64,000 bases of DNA from contig NC_008570.1 of assembly GCF_000014805.1 (NCBI RefSeq), positions 2,299,001 through 2,363,000 of the forward strand, read 5' to 3'. The translations under genes were made by a program, and so were the position numbers. Within the stretch, counting starts at the first letter, position 1. Each line of letters opens with the position of its first letter. The stretch comes from Aeromonas hydrophila subsp. hydrophila ATCC 7966 (GTDB lineage Bacteria > Pseudomonadota > Gammaproteobacteria > Enterobacterales > Aeromonadaceae). Under the pieces are notes generated by a model. It saw nothing but the letters and a program-made list of their open reading frames with translations, was not told the DNA's origin and ran no database searches. This document shows positions 9,814 to 18,386 of this stretch, piece by piece.

Positions 9814-10767
9814 ATGGATCAACTGGATGCGATGAGGATGTTTGTGCGGGTGGCGGAGCTGGAGAGCTTTACCCGCAGTGCCGAACAGCTAGGAGTCCCC
9901 AAGGCGACGCTCTCGGCGACCATTCGGCGGCTGGAGGAGCAGATGGGCACCCGCTTGCTGCACCGCACCACCCGGCGCGTGCAGCTGACCCCGGATGGCA
10001 AGCTCTGTTACGCCCGCTGTCAGGATCTGCTGGCGGACATGGAGGAGTTCAACGCGCTGTTTCGCCAGCAGGGGCAGCTGAGCGGCCAGCTGCGGGTGGA
10101 CATGCCGAGCCGGATGGCCCGCCATTTGGTGATCCCGGCGCTGCCCGCCTGGCTTGCGGCCCACCCCGACCTGCAACTGCTGCTGAGCAGCACGGACCGG
10201 CGGGTCGATCTGGTACGGGAGGGCTTTGACTGCGTGATCCGGGTCGGGGCACTCGAGTCCTCCAGCCTGGTGGCGCGCCCCCTCGGCCACTACCGCCAGA
10301 TCAACTGTGCCAGCGCTGGCTACCTGGCCCGCCATGGAACGCCGCGCAGCCTGAGCGAGCTGAGCGACCATCGGTTGGTGCACTACGGTGGCGGCAGCGG
10401 ACCCAGGGAGAGCGGTTTCGAGTATCTGCAGGCGGATGGCTCTCGCGCCGTGCTGGCGATGAGCGGGGCGCTCACGGTGAACGACAGCGAATCCTATCTG
10501 GCGGCGGCGCTGGCCGGGCTTGGCATCATCCAGCTGCCGCGAGTCGGGGTGGAGCCACTGCTGGCCAGCGGCGAGCTGGTGGCCATCCTGCCAAAGTGGC
10601 AGGCGCCGCCGCTACCCATTCACGCCCTCTATGCCCATCGCCGTCAGCTGGCCCCCCGGGTGCAGGCGTTCATCCAGTGGTTGAGCGGCATTCTGGCATC
10701 AGCCCTGGAGCCTGACGGACTACGCGATGGCGGGCAGCCAAGCATCGGGAGCGACGCGGCCGATTGA
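9814..10767 (+). CDS. LysR family transcriptional regulator
   Basis: A 317-residue LysR regulator of the MDQLDAMRMF type. The helix-turn-helix lies in residues 18-42 (LGVPKATLSATIRRLEEQMG) and the effector domain follows. I chose ATG 9814 because LysR proteins of this subgroup begin with this sequence; an upstream frame at 9781 adds an unlike dozen residues. It is divergent from the SDR gene. Members of this subgroup often control a neighbouring oxidoreductase, which fits. Confidence 0.85.
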   Translation: MDQLDAMRMFVRVAELESFTRSAEQLGVPKATLSATIRRLEEQMGTRLLHRTTRRVQLTPDGKLCYARCQDLLADMEEFNALFRQQGQLSGQLRVDMPSRMARHLVIPALPAWLAAHPDLQLLLSSTDRRVDLVREGFDCVIRVGALESSSLVARPLGHYRQINCASAGYLARHGTPRSLSELSDHRLVHYGGGSGPRESGFEYLQADGSRAVLAMSGALTVNDSESYLAAALAGLGIIQLPRVGVEPLLASGELVAILPKWQAPPLPIHALYAHRRQLAPRVQAFIQWLSGILASALEPDGLRDGGQPSIGSDAAD

Positions 10768-10837
10768 CTCGTTGACGTTCCGCTCATCGGCGGCCGGTGC
10801 TGCGGGCCTCTCTATGGTTGCCATCGACAATCCCGGT

Positions 10838-10866
10838 TTGGCGCAAGGGGCGGGCTTGGGCATAAT
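10838..10866 (+). promoter_or_regulatory. Probable promoter of nfo
   Basis: TTGGCG and CATAAT are separated by exactly 17 bp and lie about 65 bp before the nfo start. Each differs from consensus at one or two bases. Confidence 0.5.
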
Positions 10867-10931
10867 GGCGCCCCATGTTGGTCGCCCCTTTGCTGCGCGG
10901 CCAGAGCCAGCAACAGTGCAGAGGAGATGAG

Positions 10932-11777
10932 ATGAAATTTATCGGAGCCCACGTCAGTGCGGCCGGCGGGGTGGAGAACACCATCGCCCGTGCCCAGGCC
11001 ATCGGCGCCAATGCCTTCGCCCTGTTTACCAAGAACCAGCGCCAGTGGCAGGCGGCGCCGCTTTCCGAGGCCAGCATCCACGCCTTCAAGCTGGCCTGCG
11101 AGAAGGGGGGCTTTCGCCCCGAGCAGATCCTGCCCCATGACAGCTACCTCATCAATCTGGGTCATCCCGACCCCGACGGTCTCGCCAAGTCCCGTGACGC
11201 CTTTCTGGACGAAATGAAACGCTGCGAACAGCTGGGGCTCTGCTACCTCAATTTTCATCCGGGCAGCCACCTGAAGCAGATCCCGGAGGCGGCCAGCCTC
11301 AAGCTGGTGAGCGAATCCATCAACTGGGCGCTGGAGCGCAGCCAGGGGGTGACGGCGGTGATCGAAAACACCGCCGGTCAGGGCACCAACCTCGGCTGGT
11401 CGTTCGAGCATCTGGCCACCATCATCGACGGGGTGGAAGACAAGAGCCGGGTCGGCATCTGTTTTGACACCTGCCACGCCTTTGCCGCCGGTTATGATCT
11501 GCGTACCGCAGACGCTTGCGCCGCCGTCTTTGCCGAGTTCGAACAGACGGTCGGCTTTCAGTACCTGAAGGGGATGCATATCAACGGCGCCAAGTGTACC
11601 TTCGGCAGCCGGGTCGATCGCCACCACAGCTTGCGCGAGGGGAACCTGGGGGAGGCGGTGTTCCATCACATCATGAATGACGATCGCTTCGACGGCATTC
11701 CGCTGATCCTTGAGACCATCGACGAGTCCATCTGGGGCGACGAGATCCGCTGGTTGCGCAGCCTGGCGAAGGCATGA
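10932..11777 (+). CDS. nfo: Endonuclease IV (AP endonuclease)
   Basis: A 281-residue zinc-dependent AP endonuclease that cuts 5' to abasic sites in base-excision repair. The start [13 protein letters not shown] is typical of the family, and the metal-binding segments are all visible: [26 protein letters not shown] and [11 protein letters not shown]. Length is close to the E. coli protein (285). The ATG at 10932 is preceded by AGAGGAG; the frame is open upstream but without family similarity. It is followed after 33 bp by the oxidoreductase gene, possibly on the same transcript. Confidence 0.95.
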   Translation: MKFIGAHVSAAGGVENTIARAQAIGANAFALFTKNQRQWQAAPLSEASIHAFKLACEKGGFRPEQILPHDSYLINLGHPDPDGLAKSRDAFLDEMKRCEQLGLCYLNFHPGSHLKQIPEAASLKLVSESINWALERSQGVTAVIENTAGQGTNLGWSFEHLATIIDGVEDKSRVGICFDTCHAFAAGYDLRTADACAAVFAEFEQTVGFQYLKGMHINGAKCTFGSRVDRHHSLREGNLGEAVFHHIMNDDRFDGIPLILETIDESIWGDEIRWLRSLAKA

Positions 11778-11810
11778 TGACCGACCGGCAGACAGCATAA
11801 GGAAACAGGG

Positions 11811-12800
11811 ATGCAACAGAGATCAAGCGACCAGCCGCTGCGCTGGGGGATTGCCGGGGCGGGGGCCATTGCCCGCCGTTTTTGTCAGGATGTGAACGAG
11901 CACGCCAGTGGCAGCCGGGTGGTGGCGATCGCCGCCCGCGATCAAGCGCGGGCGCAGGCCTTCGCCGATGAGCAGGGGCTGCCCCAGGCTTATGGCAGCT
12001 ATCAGGCGCTGGCGGCCAGCCCCCAGGTGGAGGCGGTCTATGTGGCGGTGATCCACCCGGAGCACGCCGCCCTGATCGAACTCATGCTGCTGGCGGGCAA
12101 GCACGTGCTGGTGGAAAAACCGGCGGTGACCCGGGTGGCGGACTGGGATCGGCTGGTGCGGCTCGCCGCCGAGCGGGGCCTGCTGTTGATGGAGGCGATG
12201 AAGGTGATGTGCTTCCCCGCCATGCGCGAATTGCTGGGGCGGCTTGCGGCCCTGCCAGCTCCCGACAGACTGCGGGCCGCCTTTGGCTCGGTGCAGACGC
12301 GGGACGGCAAGCTGTTCGACCCGGCGCTGGCCGGCGGCGCCGCCTGGGATGTGGGGGTCTATCCGCTCTGGCTCTATGCCGCCTTGTGTCACCAGCTCGG
12401 GCTGGCGGCGGGTGAGCCCGAGGTCACGCTGTCTCGTCAGGCGGGCGAGGTGGACGAAGCCGCCCGCTTTGATTTTGTCGGCCCGCTCAAGGCCGAACTG
12501 GCCGCCTCCATCGTGGCGGATCTCGACAAGTCGGCCTGGCTGTCCGGGCCCGGCTGGGCGCTGGAGCTGGTGGGCAAGTGGTGGAATCCCCAGCAGATCG
12601 TCTGGCGGGGCGGTGACCCTCTGCCAGCCTGGCCGCACGACATTGCGTTGCCGGTCGGGGGCGGCGGCATGCAGCACGAGGCGGATCACTTTGCCGCCTG
12701 CGTCAGAGAAGGATTGAGCGATTCGCCCTGGGTGCCGCAGGCGCTGAGCAGACAAGTGCTGGGCTGGGTCGAGCGGGGATTGCTGCCTGCTGAACGCTGA
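11811..12800 (+). CDS. Gfo/Idh/MocA family oxidoreductase
   Basis: A 329-residue NAD(P)-dependent oxidoreductase. The N-terminal Rossmann domain shows WGIAGAGAIARRF, and VLVEKPAV carries the conserved Glu-Lys-Pro of the family near residue 103. The C-terminal domain begins with a segment typical of dihydrodiol/glucose-fructose oxidoreductase relatives (LLLMEAMKVMCFP). The substrate, probably a sugar or dihydrodiol, cannot be named. The gene starts 33 bp after nfo with AAGGAAA before its ATG and ends before a strong terminator. Confidence 0.8.
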   Translation: MQQRSSDQPLRWGIAGAGAIARRFCQDVNEHASGSRVVAIAARDQARAQAFADEQGLPQAYGSYQALAASPQVEAVYVAVIHPEHAALIELMLLAGKHVLVEKPAVTRVADWDRLVRLAAERGLLLMEAMKVMCFPAMRELLGRLAALPAPDRLRAAFGSVQTRDGKLFDPALAGGAAWDVGVYPLWLYAALCHQLGLAAGEPEVTLSRQAGEVDEAARFDFVGPLKAELAASIVADLDKSAWLSGPGWALELVGKWWNPQQIVWRGGDPLPAWPHDIALPVGGGGMQHEADHFAACVREGLSDSPWVPQALSRQVLGWVERGLLPAER

Positions 12801-12818
12801 GTCACAAGGCTGAATGAC

Positions 12819-12852
12819 AAAGAGGGAGAGCCTGGGCTCTCCCTCTTCTATT
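12819..12852 (+). terminator. Rho-independent terminator after the Gfo/Idh/MocA gene
   Basis: AAGAGGGAGAGCC pairs with GGCTCTCCCTCTT around a TG loop and is followed by CTATT. The T run is weak but the stem is long. Confidence 0.7.
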
Positions 12853-12914
12853 GCTGTTGATACCCCGGCGGCAAGTGCATGCGGGGCAATAGGCTGCCCG
12901 ATCATCCCATTGGC

Positions 12915-13823
12915 TCAGGTGCTGCTGGCATCGCTGTGCAACACATCCTCCTGGGCGCGGCAAAATTGCAGAAAGCGGCGCAGGGTGGCGGAGTGATACT
13001 TCTGCCGGTGCCAGATGAGGGAGAGCTGACGGGGGAAGTGGCGGGTCAGGGGCAGGGCCACCAGGCGGCCGGCCTGCAACCGATCCGACACCGCCAGGTG
13101 GGAGATGAAGGAGATGCCGAGCCCCTTCTCGACCGCCAGCATCACCGCCTCCAGGGTATTGAGTTCGAGCCCGGCCTGCCAGCGGGGCAGCTCGGGCTGG
13201 ATCTGCTGCTCGAACTGCTCGCGGCTGCCGGACTGGGGCTCGCGCAGCACCCAGGTCTCATCGCTCAGCTGGGCGAGGGAGAGACGGCTGCGACCGGCGA
13301 GGGGGTGAGCGGGCTGAGCCACGATCAGCATCTCGTCGTGGAGCCAGGGCTCGCTGACCAGATCCGGGTGGTGGTTCTCCCCCTCGATCAGCGCCAGATC
13401 CAGCTCGAAGTTGGCCAGCAGGTGGCAGAGTTGGTGGGTATTGGTGATGGTGACGCGGGGTGGCTGTCCCAGCTCCTGCTTGCTGGTGGCGAGCAGGGCC
13501 GGCAGCAGGTAGTTGCCGATGGTCTGACTGGCGCCCAGACGCAGCTGGCCGCTCGGTTCGGCATCCGGGCTGAACAGGGTTTCGATGTCTTGCATCCGGG
13601 TCAGCAGCTCCTCGGCCGCCGGTTGCAGCAGGCGTCCCTCGTTGTTGAGCTGCAATCTGGGATGAATGCGATCGAACAGCGGGGTGGCGAGCTGGCGTTC
13701 CAGCTCCTGCAACGACTGGGAGACGGCGCCCTTGCTCAGGCACAGTTCATTGGCGGCCAGCCCCAGATTGCCGTAACGGGCGATGGTGGCAAAGACCTTG
13801 AGTTGTTGCAGGGTCAGCTTCAT
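12915..13823 (-). CDS. LysR family transcriptional regulator (YeiE-like)
   Basis: A 302-residue LysR regulator. The helix-turn-helix spans about residues 18-42 (LCLSKGAVSQSLQELERQL), and the effector domain includes LRLGASQTIGNYLLP, the segment typical of CysB/YeiE-like members. It is divergent from the TDT transporter gene with 99 bp between the starts. That gap holds two related 14-bp motifs 31 bp apart, likely its binding sites, so autoregulation and control of the transporter are inferred. Confidence 0.85.
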   Translation of the reverse strand: MKLTLQQLKVFATIARYGNLGLAANELCLSKGAVSQSLQELERQLATPLFDRIHPRLQLNNEGRLLQPAAEELLTRMQDIETLFSPDAEPSGQLRLGASQTIGNYLLPALLATSKQELGQPPRVTITNTHQLCHLLANFELDLALIEGENHHPDLVSEPWLHDEMLIVAQPAHPLAGRSRLSLAQLSDETWVLREPQSGSREQFEQQIQPELPRWQAGLELNTLEAVMLAVEKGLGISFISHLAVSDRLQAGRLVALPLTRHFPRQLSLIWHRQKYHSATLRRFLQFCRAQEDVLHSDASST

Positions 13824-13830
13824 GTTTGGA

Positions 13831-13875
13831 TATCCTGAACGATTGATTTAATTCATTTAGATATCGTAAACGATA
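13831..13875. promoter_or_regulatory. Two-copy candidate LysR operator
   Basis: TATCGTAAACGATA at 13862 is a perfect inverted repeat (TATCGT-AA-ACGATA). A related copy TATCCTGAACGATT lies at 13831. The copies start 31 bp apart, about three helical turns, so they face the same side of the DNA as is usual for tetrameric LysR proteins. They sit between the divergent LysR and TDT transporter genes. Confidence 0.5.
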
Positions 13876-13922
13876 CGGGGCCATTATCCTATGCCCATCG
13901 TCTCTCATCAGAGGTTTCAGAC

Positions 13923-14906
13923 ATGATCGCAAGAACCCGTCAATCCTTAGGCAAAGCCCCGACTCCCATGGCAGGGCTGGCACTCGGGATCGCCAGTCTC
14001 GGTTGGTGCTGGGAAAATGCCGGTCACTTCGATGGTCGCCTGCAGTTGCTGGGAGCAGCCATTGCCGCCGTGCTGCTGGTGATCCTGACCTTCAAGTTTC
14101 TGCTGCACCCGCGCCTGCTGTGGCAGGATCTGGCTCACCCCGTGGTCGGCAGCGTGGTGCCCACCTATGCCATGGGCACCATGGTGGTTTCCAAGGCGGT
14201 CGGCATGCTCGACGCTGGTCTGGGCGAGGGGCTCTGGCTGTTTGCCGTGCTGCTGCACCTGGCGTTCCTGGCCACTTTCGTCTGGCATCGGGCCAAACAG
14301 TTTGAAATCCACCACATGGTGCCGAGCTGGTTCGTGCCGCCGGTGGGGATCATCGTCGCGGACGTCGCCTTCCCGGGTGGCCAGTTTGCAGCGCTGGCCA
14401 ACGGCCTGCTCTGGTTCGGCATGCTCTGCTACGGCCTGATGCTGCCGCTGATGCTCTATCGCCTCATCTTCAGCCATGAAGTGCCGGATGCCGCCAAGCC
14501 GACCATCGCCATCCTGGCGGCCCCCGCCAGCTTGTCACTGGCCGGTTACCTGACCGTGAGCGAGGAACCCTCCCTGCTGCTGGTGGCCGTGCTGCTGGGG
14601 ATTGCGGTGCTGATGACCTGTATCATCTATCTGGCCTTCATCAAGCTGCTGCGTCTGCCGTTCTCACCGGGCTACGCCGCCTTCACCTTCCCGCTGGTGA
14701 TCGGCGCCACCGCCCTGTTCAAGGTGAGCCACCTGGTCGAGCAGTGGCCCCAGGCTGCCGAGTATGTCGAGCAGATCCGGTTGCTGGCCCACTTCGAACT
14801 GGGCGCTGCCACTCTGATCGTCGGCTATGTGGCCCTGCGCTACCTGATGTTCTTCCTGCCGCTCGGCGGCAGCGACGAGATGGCGCACGGCATGGTTCGT
14901 CGCTAA
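13923..14906 (+). CDS. TDT/SLAC1-family transporter (TehA-like)
   Basis: A 327-residue integral membrane protein with about ten hydrophobic segments, of the tellurite-resistance/dicarboxylate transporter (TDT) family that includes TehA and SLAC1-type anion channels. GLALGIASLGWCWEN in the first segment and the proline-containing segments that follow (PTYAMGTM, WFVPPVGIIVAD) match the family. The exported or conducted solute is not evident. The divergent LysR gene probably controls it. ATG 13923 follows a short gap after AGAGG. Confidence 0.85.
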   Translation: MIARTRQSLGKAPTPMAGLALGIASLGWCWENAGHFDGRLQLLGAAIAAVLLVILTFKFLLHPRLLWQDLAHPVVGSVVPTYAMGTMVVSKAVGMLDAGLGEGLWLFAVLLHLAFLATFVWHRAKQFEIHHMVPSWFVPPVGIIVADVAFPGGQFAALANGLLWFGMLCYGLMLPLMLYRLIFSHEVPDAAKPTIAILAAPASLSLAGYLTVSEEPSLLLVAVLLGIAVLMTCIIYLAFIKLLRLPFSPGYAAFTFPLVIGATALFKVSHLVEQWPQAAEYVEQIRLLAHFELGAATLIVGYVALRYLMFFLPLGGSDEMAHGMVRR

Positions 14907-14987
14907 GAAGAAGACGGTGAGAGCCGGGATACGGGGCGTTGATGAGCAACCTTGCAGCAGACAGGGGCCATCAACCGGATAATGACC

Positions 14988-15018
14988 AAGCGCTTCACCC
15001 TCGGGTGAAGCGCTTTTT
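14988..15018 (+). terminator. Rho-independent terminator after the TDT transporter gene
   Basis: AAGCGCTTCACCC pairs perfectly with GGGTGAAGCGCTT around a TCG loop and is followed by TTT. Confidence 0.9.
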
Positions 15019-15122
15019 GTACCGGTTCTGGCAGCGAAAGGTGCCATTCATGCCCGTTGGCGCCCCGTTTTTTGCGCCAGCGCCCAGCCTGGGGGGACAA
15101 TGATGAATTTCACTGGTATTAC

Positions 15123-15141
15123 CTGTCAGGACGAATACAAT
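15123..15141 (+). promoter_or_regulatory. Leader element of the first lpxM-type gene
   Basis: CTGTCAGGA followed 4 bp later by a -10-like TACAAT, 51 bp before the start codon. The same element stands at the same distance before the second lpxM-type gene. No good -35 hexamer is seen, which would fit an activator-dependent promoter. Confidence 0.35.
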
Positions 15142-15173
15142 GCAGCTCCATTTTCTTAGCTTGATCCCCATCC

Positions 15174-16163
15174 ATGTCTTCCCATGATCCCGTGTTTGAC
15201 ACCCGCTTCGAGGCCAGATTCCTGCATCCACGCTATTGGCTCAGCTGGCTGGCGCTTGGCGTACTGATGCTGCTGGCGTTCGTGCCGGTCCGTCTGCGCG
15301 ACCGTCTCGCCGCCGCCCTGGCACCGCTGGTGTTCCGTATCTCGAAAAAGCAGATCTATATCGCCAGAACCAACCTGGCACTCTGTTTTCCGCAAAAGAG
15401 CGAGGCCGAGCGCGACGCCATCCTGATGACCTCGATCCGGGTCGGTCTCAAGAGTCTGCTCGGTTTTGGCGAGTTCTCCGTGCGCAGCCCCGCCTATCTG
15501 ATGAGCCGGATGCAGGTCAGCGGCTGGGAGCATATCGAAGCGGAGCAGGCCGCCGGCCGACCGGTGATCCTGGTGGTGCCCCACAGCTGGCCGGTGGATG
15601 CGGCCGGTTACTACTTCACCCGGCGCGGGGTGCCCATGTGCACCATGATGAAGCGGGCGCGCAATCCGGTCTTTGACTGGCACCTCAATCGGGCCCGCGC
15701 CCGCAACGGTTGCCGGGTTTATGAGCGCAGTGCCGGCATCAAGGCGGTGATCCGTACCATCAAGGGCGGTCGCAGCTTCTTCTATCTGCCGGATCAGGAT
15801 CATGGCCGCGAGAAGAGCATCTTTGCCCCTTTCTTCGGGCACCCCAAGGCGACGCTGCCGGCGTTGCCACGGCTGGTGCAGGTGAGCGGCGCCAAGGCGG
15901 TGCCGCTGCTGGCCTGCTATGACGAGGCCAAGCACTGCTACCGGCTGGAGATCGACGCGCCGTTTGACAACTATCCCACCGAGGACGTGATGGCCGACAC
16001 CTGCCGGATGAACGACATGGTGCAGCAGCAGCTCTGCCGCGACCCCGGTCAGTACATGTGGTTCCTCAAGATCTTCGACACCCGCGAGGATCAGGTCGGC
16101 CTGGATGGCCGCTACGAGGCGGGGATCCAGCGCATCCGCAGTGGCTTGCAGCCGCTGCCCTGA
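15174..16163 (+). CDS. lpxM: LpxM-type lipid A acyltransferase, copy 1
   Basis: A 329-residue member of the LpxL/LpxM/HtrB late acyltransferases, which add a secondary acyl chain to Kdo2-lipid A at the inner membrane. It resembles LpxM more than LpxL: PVFDTRF, then HPRYW near the N terminus, and FYLPDQDHGRE with FFGHPKATLPALPRL in the core. A membrane anchor lies at about residues 22-42. The catalytic HX4D motif is HSWPVD. A paralogue follows 180 bp later and matches along the whole length. Which acyl chain it transfers cannot be read from sequence. Confidence 0.88.
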   Translation: MSSHDPVFDTRFEARFLHPRYWLSWLALGVLMLLAFVPVRLRDRLAAALAPLVFRISKKQIYIARTNLALCFPQKSEAERDAILMTSIRVGLKSLLGFGEFSVRSPAYLMSRMQVSGWEHIEAEQAAGRPVILVVPHSWPVDAAGYYFTRRGVPMCTMMKRARNPVFDWHLNRARARNGCRVYERSAGIKAVIRTIKGGRSFFYLPDQDHGREKSIFAPFFGHPKATLPALPRLVQVSGAKAVPLLACYDEAKHCYRLEIDAPFDNYPTEDVMADTCRMNDMVQQQLCRDPGQYMWFLKIFDTREDQVGLDGRYEAGIQRIRSGLQPLP

Positions 16164-16184
16164 GGCGGCACGCCTTTATGTCAT

Positions 16185-16209
16185 ATGGCCCTGCGGGGCC
16201 ATTTTTATT
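16185..16209 (+). terminator. Rho-independent terminator after lpxM copy 1
   Basis: ATGGCCC pairs with GGGCCAT around a short loop and is followed by TTTTATT. It separates the two lpxM-type genes, so each probably has its own transcript. Confidence 0.85.
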
Positions 16210-16292
16210 GGCGATGGTGACCCGCCATGGGGGAGGGCTTCCTTGCCTGCCAGCCCGGTAGCCGGGGGGCGTGGCCGCCAAAGTGGAAAAAT

Positions 16293-16311
16293 CTGTCAGG
16301 ATAATTAAAAT
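16293..16311 (+). promoter_or_regulatory. Leader element of the second lpxM-type gene
   Basis: CTGTCAGGA followed 4 bp later by a -10-like TAAAAT, 51 bp before the start codon, exactly as in front of copy 1. The sequence between the two elements is otherwise different. Confidence 0.35.
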
Positions 16312-16343
16312 AACCGTTTATTTTCTATGACTTGATGGCGGCC

Positions 16344-17330
16344 ATGTCCTCACACGATCCGGTTTTTGACACCTCATTTCATCCCCGTCTGCTGTATCCG
16401 CGCTGGTGGGGCAGCTGGCTGGCGCTCGGTCTGCTCTGTCTGCTGGCGCTGGTGCCCCATGGCCTGCGCGACCGGCTCGCCAACCGTCTGGCGCCCACCC
16501 TGCTTCGGATGTCAAAGAAGCAGGCCTACATTGCCGAGACCAACCTCAAGATCTGTTTTCCCGAGCTGGACGAGGCTGGCCGTCAGGCCCTGCTGCTCAA
16601 ATCGATCCGGGTCGGTCTCAAGACCTTCATGGGCTTTGCCGAGCTGACCCTGCGCAGCGCCGCTCATCTGGCCAGCCGCGTCAAGGTGCGTGGCTGGGAG
16701 CATATCGAGGCAGAGCGGGCCGCCGGCCGGCCGGTGATCCTGGTGGTACCCCACACCTGGGCGGTGGACATGATCGGCCGCTACTTCGCCATTCGGGGGC
16801 TGACCATGTGCACCATGATGAAGAGCCCGAAGGATCAGGTGTTTGACTGGTACATCAACCGTGAGCGGGCCAAGGGCGGCAAGGTATATGAGCGCAGCGT
16901 CGGCATCAAGCCGGCCATCAAGGCGATCCGCAGCGGCGCCAGCTTCTTCTACCTGCCGGATCAGGATCACGGCCGCGAGGCCAGCATCTTCGTGCCTTTC
17001 TTCGGCTATCCCAAGGCGACCCTGCCGGCCCTGCCCAAGCTGGTGAAACTGACCGGCGCCAGGGCGGTGCCCATTCTTGCCTGCTATGACGAGGAGGAGG
17101 GCTGCTACCGGCTGGAGATCGAGCCGCCTTTCGATCCTTATCCCGGTGCTGATCTGGTGGCCGATGTCTGTGCCATGAATGGCATGGTGGAGCAGCAGCT
17201 GCGCCAGCATCCCGAGCAGTACATGTGGTTTCTCAAGATCTTCGAGACCATGGAGCACCAGCAGGGATCGGATGGGTTCTACGAAGAGGGCATTAAGCGG
17301 ATCCGTGGCGATCTCCCTCCCGGGGAGTGA
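16344..17330 (+). CDS. lpxM: LpxM-type lipid A acyltransferase, copy 2
   Basis: A 328-residue paralogue of the preceding gene, with the same opening MSSHDPVFDT, the HX4D catalytic motif as HTWAVD, and FFYLPDQDHGREAS with FFGYPKATLPALPKL. A membrane anchor lies near residues 22-42. I start it at ATG 16344 because this aligns with copy 1; ATG 16335 and TTG 16332 are in frame upstream. The copies differ most in the acceptor side around residues 150-175 and near the C terminus, which could mean different acyl donors, positions or conditions of use. Confidence 0.88.
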   Translation: MSSHDPVFDTSFHPRLLYPRWWGSWLALGLLCLLALVPHGLRDRLANRLAPTLLRMSKKQAYIAETNLKICFPELDEAGRQALLLKSIRVGLKTFMGFAELTLRSAAHLASRVKVRGWEHIEAERAAGRPVILVVPHTWAVDMIGRYFAIRGLTMCTMMKSPKDQVFDWYINRERAKGGKVYERSVGIKPAIKAIRSGASFFYLPDQDHGREASIFVPFFGYPKATLPALPKLVKLTGARAVPILACYDEEEGCYRLEIEPPFDPYPGADLVADVCAMNGMVEQQLRQHPEQYMWFLKIFETMEHQQGSDGFYEEGIKRIRGDLPPGE

Positions 17331-17471
17331 GGCCGGCCGACCCGGCGGCGCGGGTTATCGCACCGGGATCATCGCGGTTGCCGGCACGCCGGGCGCCGTC
17401 AGGAAACAGGGATAGGCAAGTGGCCCGGGAGGGGCTATCTTCTGATGCGCAAATAGGGTAAAAGGGCGGCC

Positions 17472-18332
17472 ATGAAAATTCCAAATCGAATCCAACCTCT
17501 GGTTGATGACGGCCTGGTCGATGACGTCATCAGCCGGCTGATGAGCGGCAAAGAGGCCGACGTCTATGTGGTGCGCTGCGGCGACGAGATCCGCTGCGCC
17601 AAAGTCTATAAAGAGGCGTCCAAGCGCAGCTTCAAGCAGGCCGTGGTCTATCAGGAAGGGCGCAAGGTGCGCGGCAGTCGCGATGCCCGTGCCATGGAGA
17701 AAGGCTCCAAATACGGTCGCAAGCAGCACGAAGAGGTGTGGCAGAACACCGAAGTGGATGCCCTGTTCAAACTGGCGGCGGCCGGGGTGCGGGTGCCCAG
17801 GCCCTATGTCTGCCTCGATGGCGTGCTGCTGATGGAGCTCATCACCGACGAAGAGGGCAATGTCGCCCCCCGCCTCAACGACGTGGCGCTCTCTGCCGAG
17901 CAGGCGGTCATCGACCATGCCAAGGTGATCCGTTACGTGGTGCGCATGCTCTGTGCCGGCCTCATCCACGGCGATCTCTCCGAGTTCAACGTGCTGGTAG
18001 ATGAACAGGGCCCGGTCATCATCGACCTGCCCCAGGTGGTGGATGCCGCCGCCAACAACCAGGCCAAGGCCATGCTGGAGCGCGACGTCAACAACATGCG
18101 CAACTACTACGGCATGTATGCCCCCGAGCTGCTCAAGACCCGCTACGCCCGGGAGATGTGGGCCCTGTATGAAGATGGCAAGCTGACCCCCGACAGCGAG
18201 CTGACCGGCTTGTTCGAGGAGAGCCGCGAGCAGGTGGATCTCGACTCCGTGCTGCACGAGATCGAGAGCGCCCAGGAGGAGGCACTGGCCCGTCAGGCCA
18301 GGATGAAGGCCGAAGAGGAAGACAGCTACTGA
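17472..18332 (+). CDS. RIO1-type serine protein kinase (PA4780 family)
   Basis: A 286-residue soluble atypical protein kinase. EADVYVVRCGD forms the phosphate-binding region, the ATP-contacting Lys is in CAKVYK, the catalytic loop is HGDLSEFNVLV and the metal-binding Asp follows in IIDLPQ. This is the RIO1 pattern, without the activation loop of ordinary kinases. Bacterial members have no agreed cellular substrate. The ATG at 17472 has a weak ribosome site (GGGCGGCC). It stands alone and ends just before a strong terminator. Confidence 0.85.
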   Translation: MKIPNRIQPLVDDGLVDDVISRLMSGKEADVYVVRCGDEIRCAKVYKEASKRSFKQAVVYQEGRKVRGSRDARAMEKGSKYGRKQHEEVWQNTEVDALFKLAAAGVRVPRPYVCLDGVLLMELITDEEGNVAPRLNDVALSAEQAVIDHAKVIRYVVRMLCAGLIHGDLSEFNVLVDEQGPVIIDLPQVVDAAANNQAKAMLERDVNNMRNYYGMYAPELLKTRYAREMWALYEDGKLTPDSELTGLFEESREQVDLDSVLHEIESAQEEALARQARMKAEEEDSY

Positions 18333-18360
18333 TCTTGCTGGTGGCTGTGGTCAGTGAACA

Positions 18361-18386
18361 AAGAGCGCTTGTGGCGCTCTTTTTTA
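18361..18386 (+). terminator. Rho-independent terminator after the RIO kinase gene
   Basis: AAGAGCGC pairs with GGCGCTCTT around TTGT and is followed by TTTTATT. It touches the 3' end of the convergent acetyltransferase gene. Confidence 0.85.
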
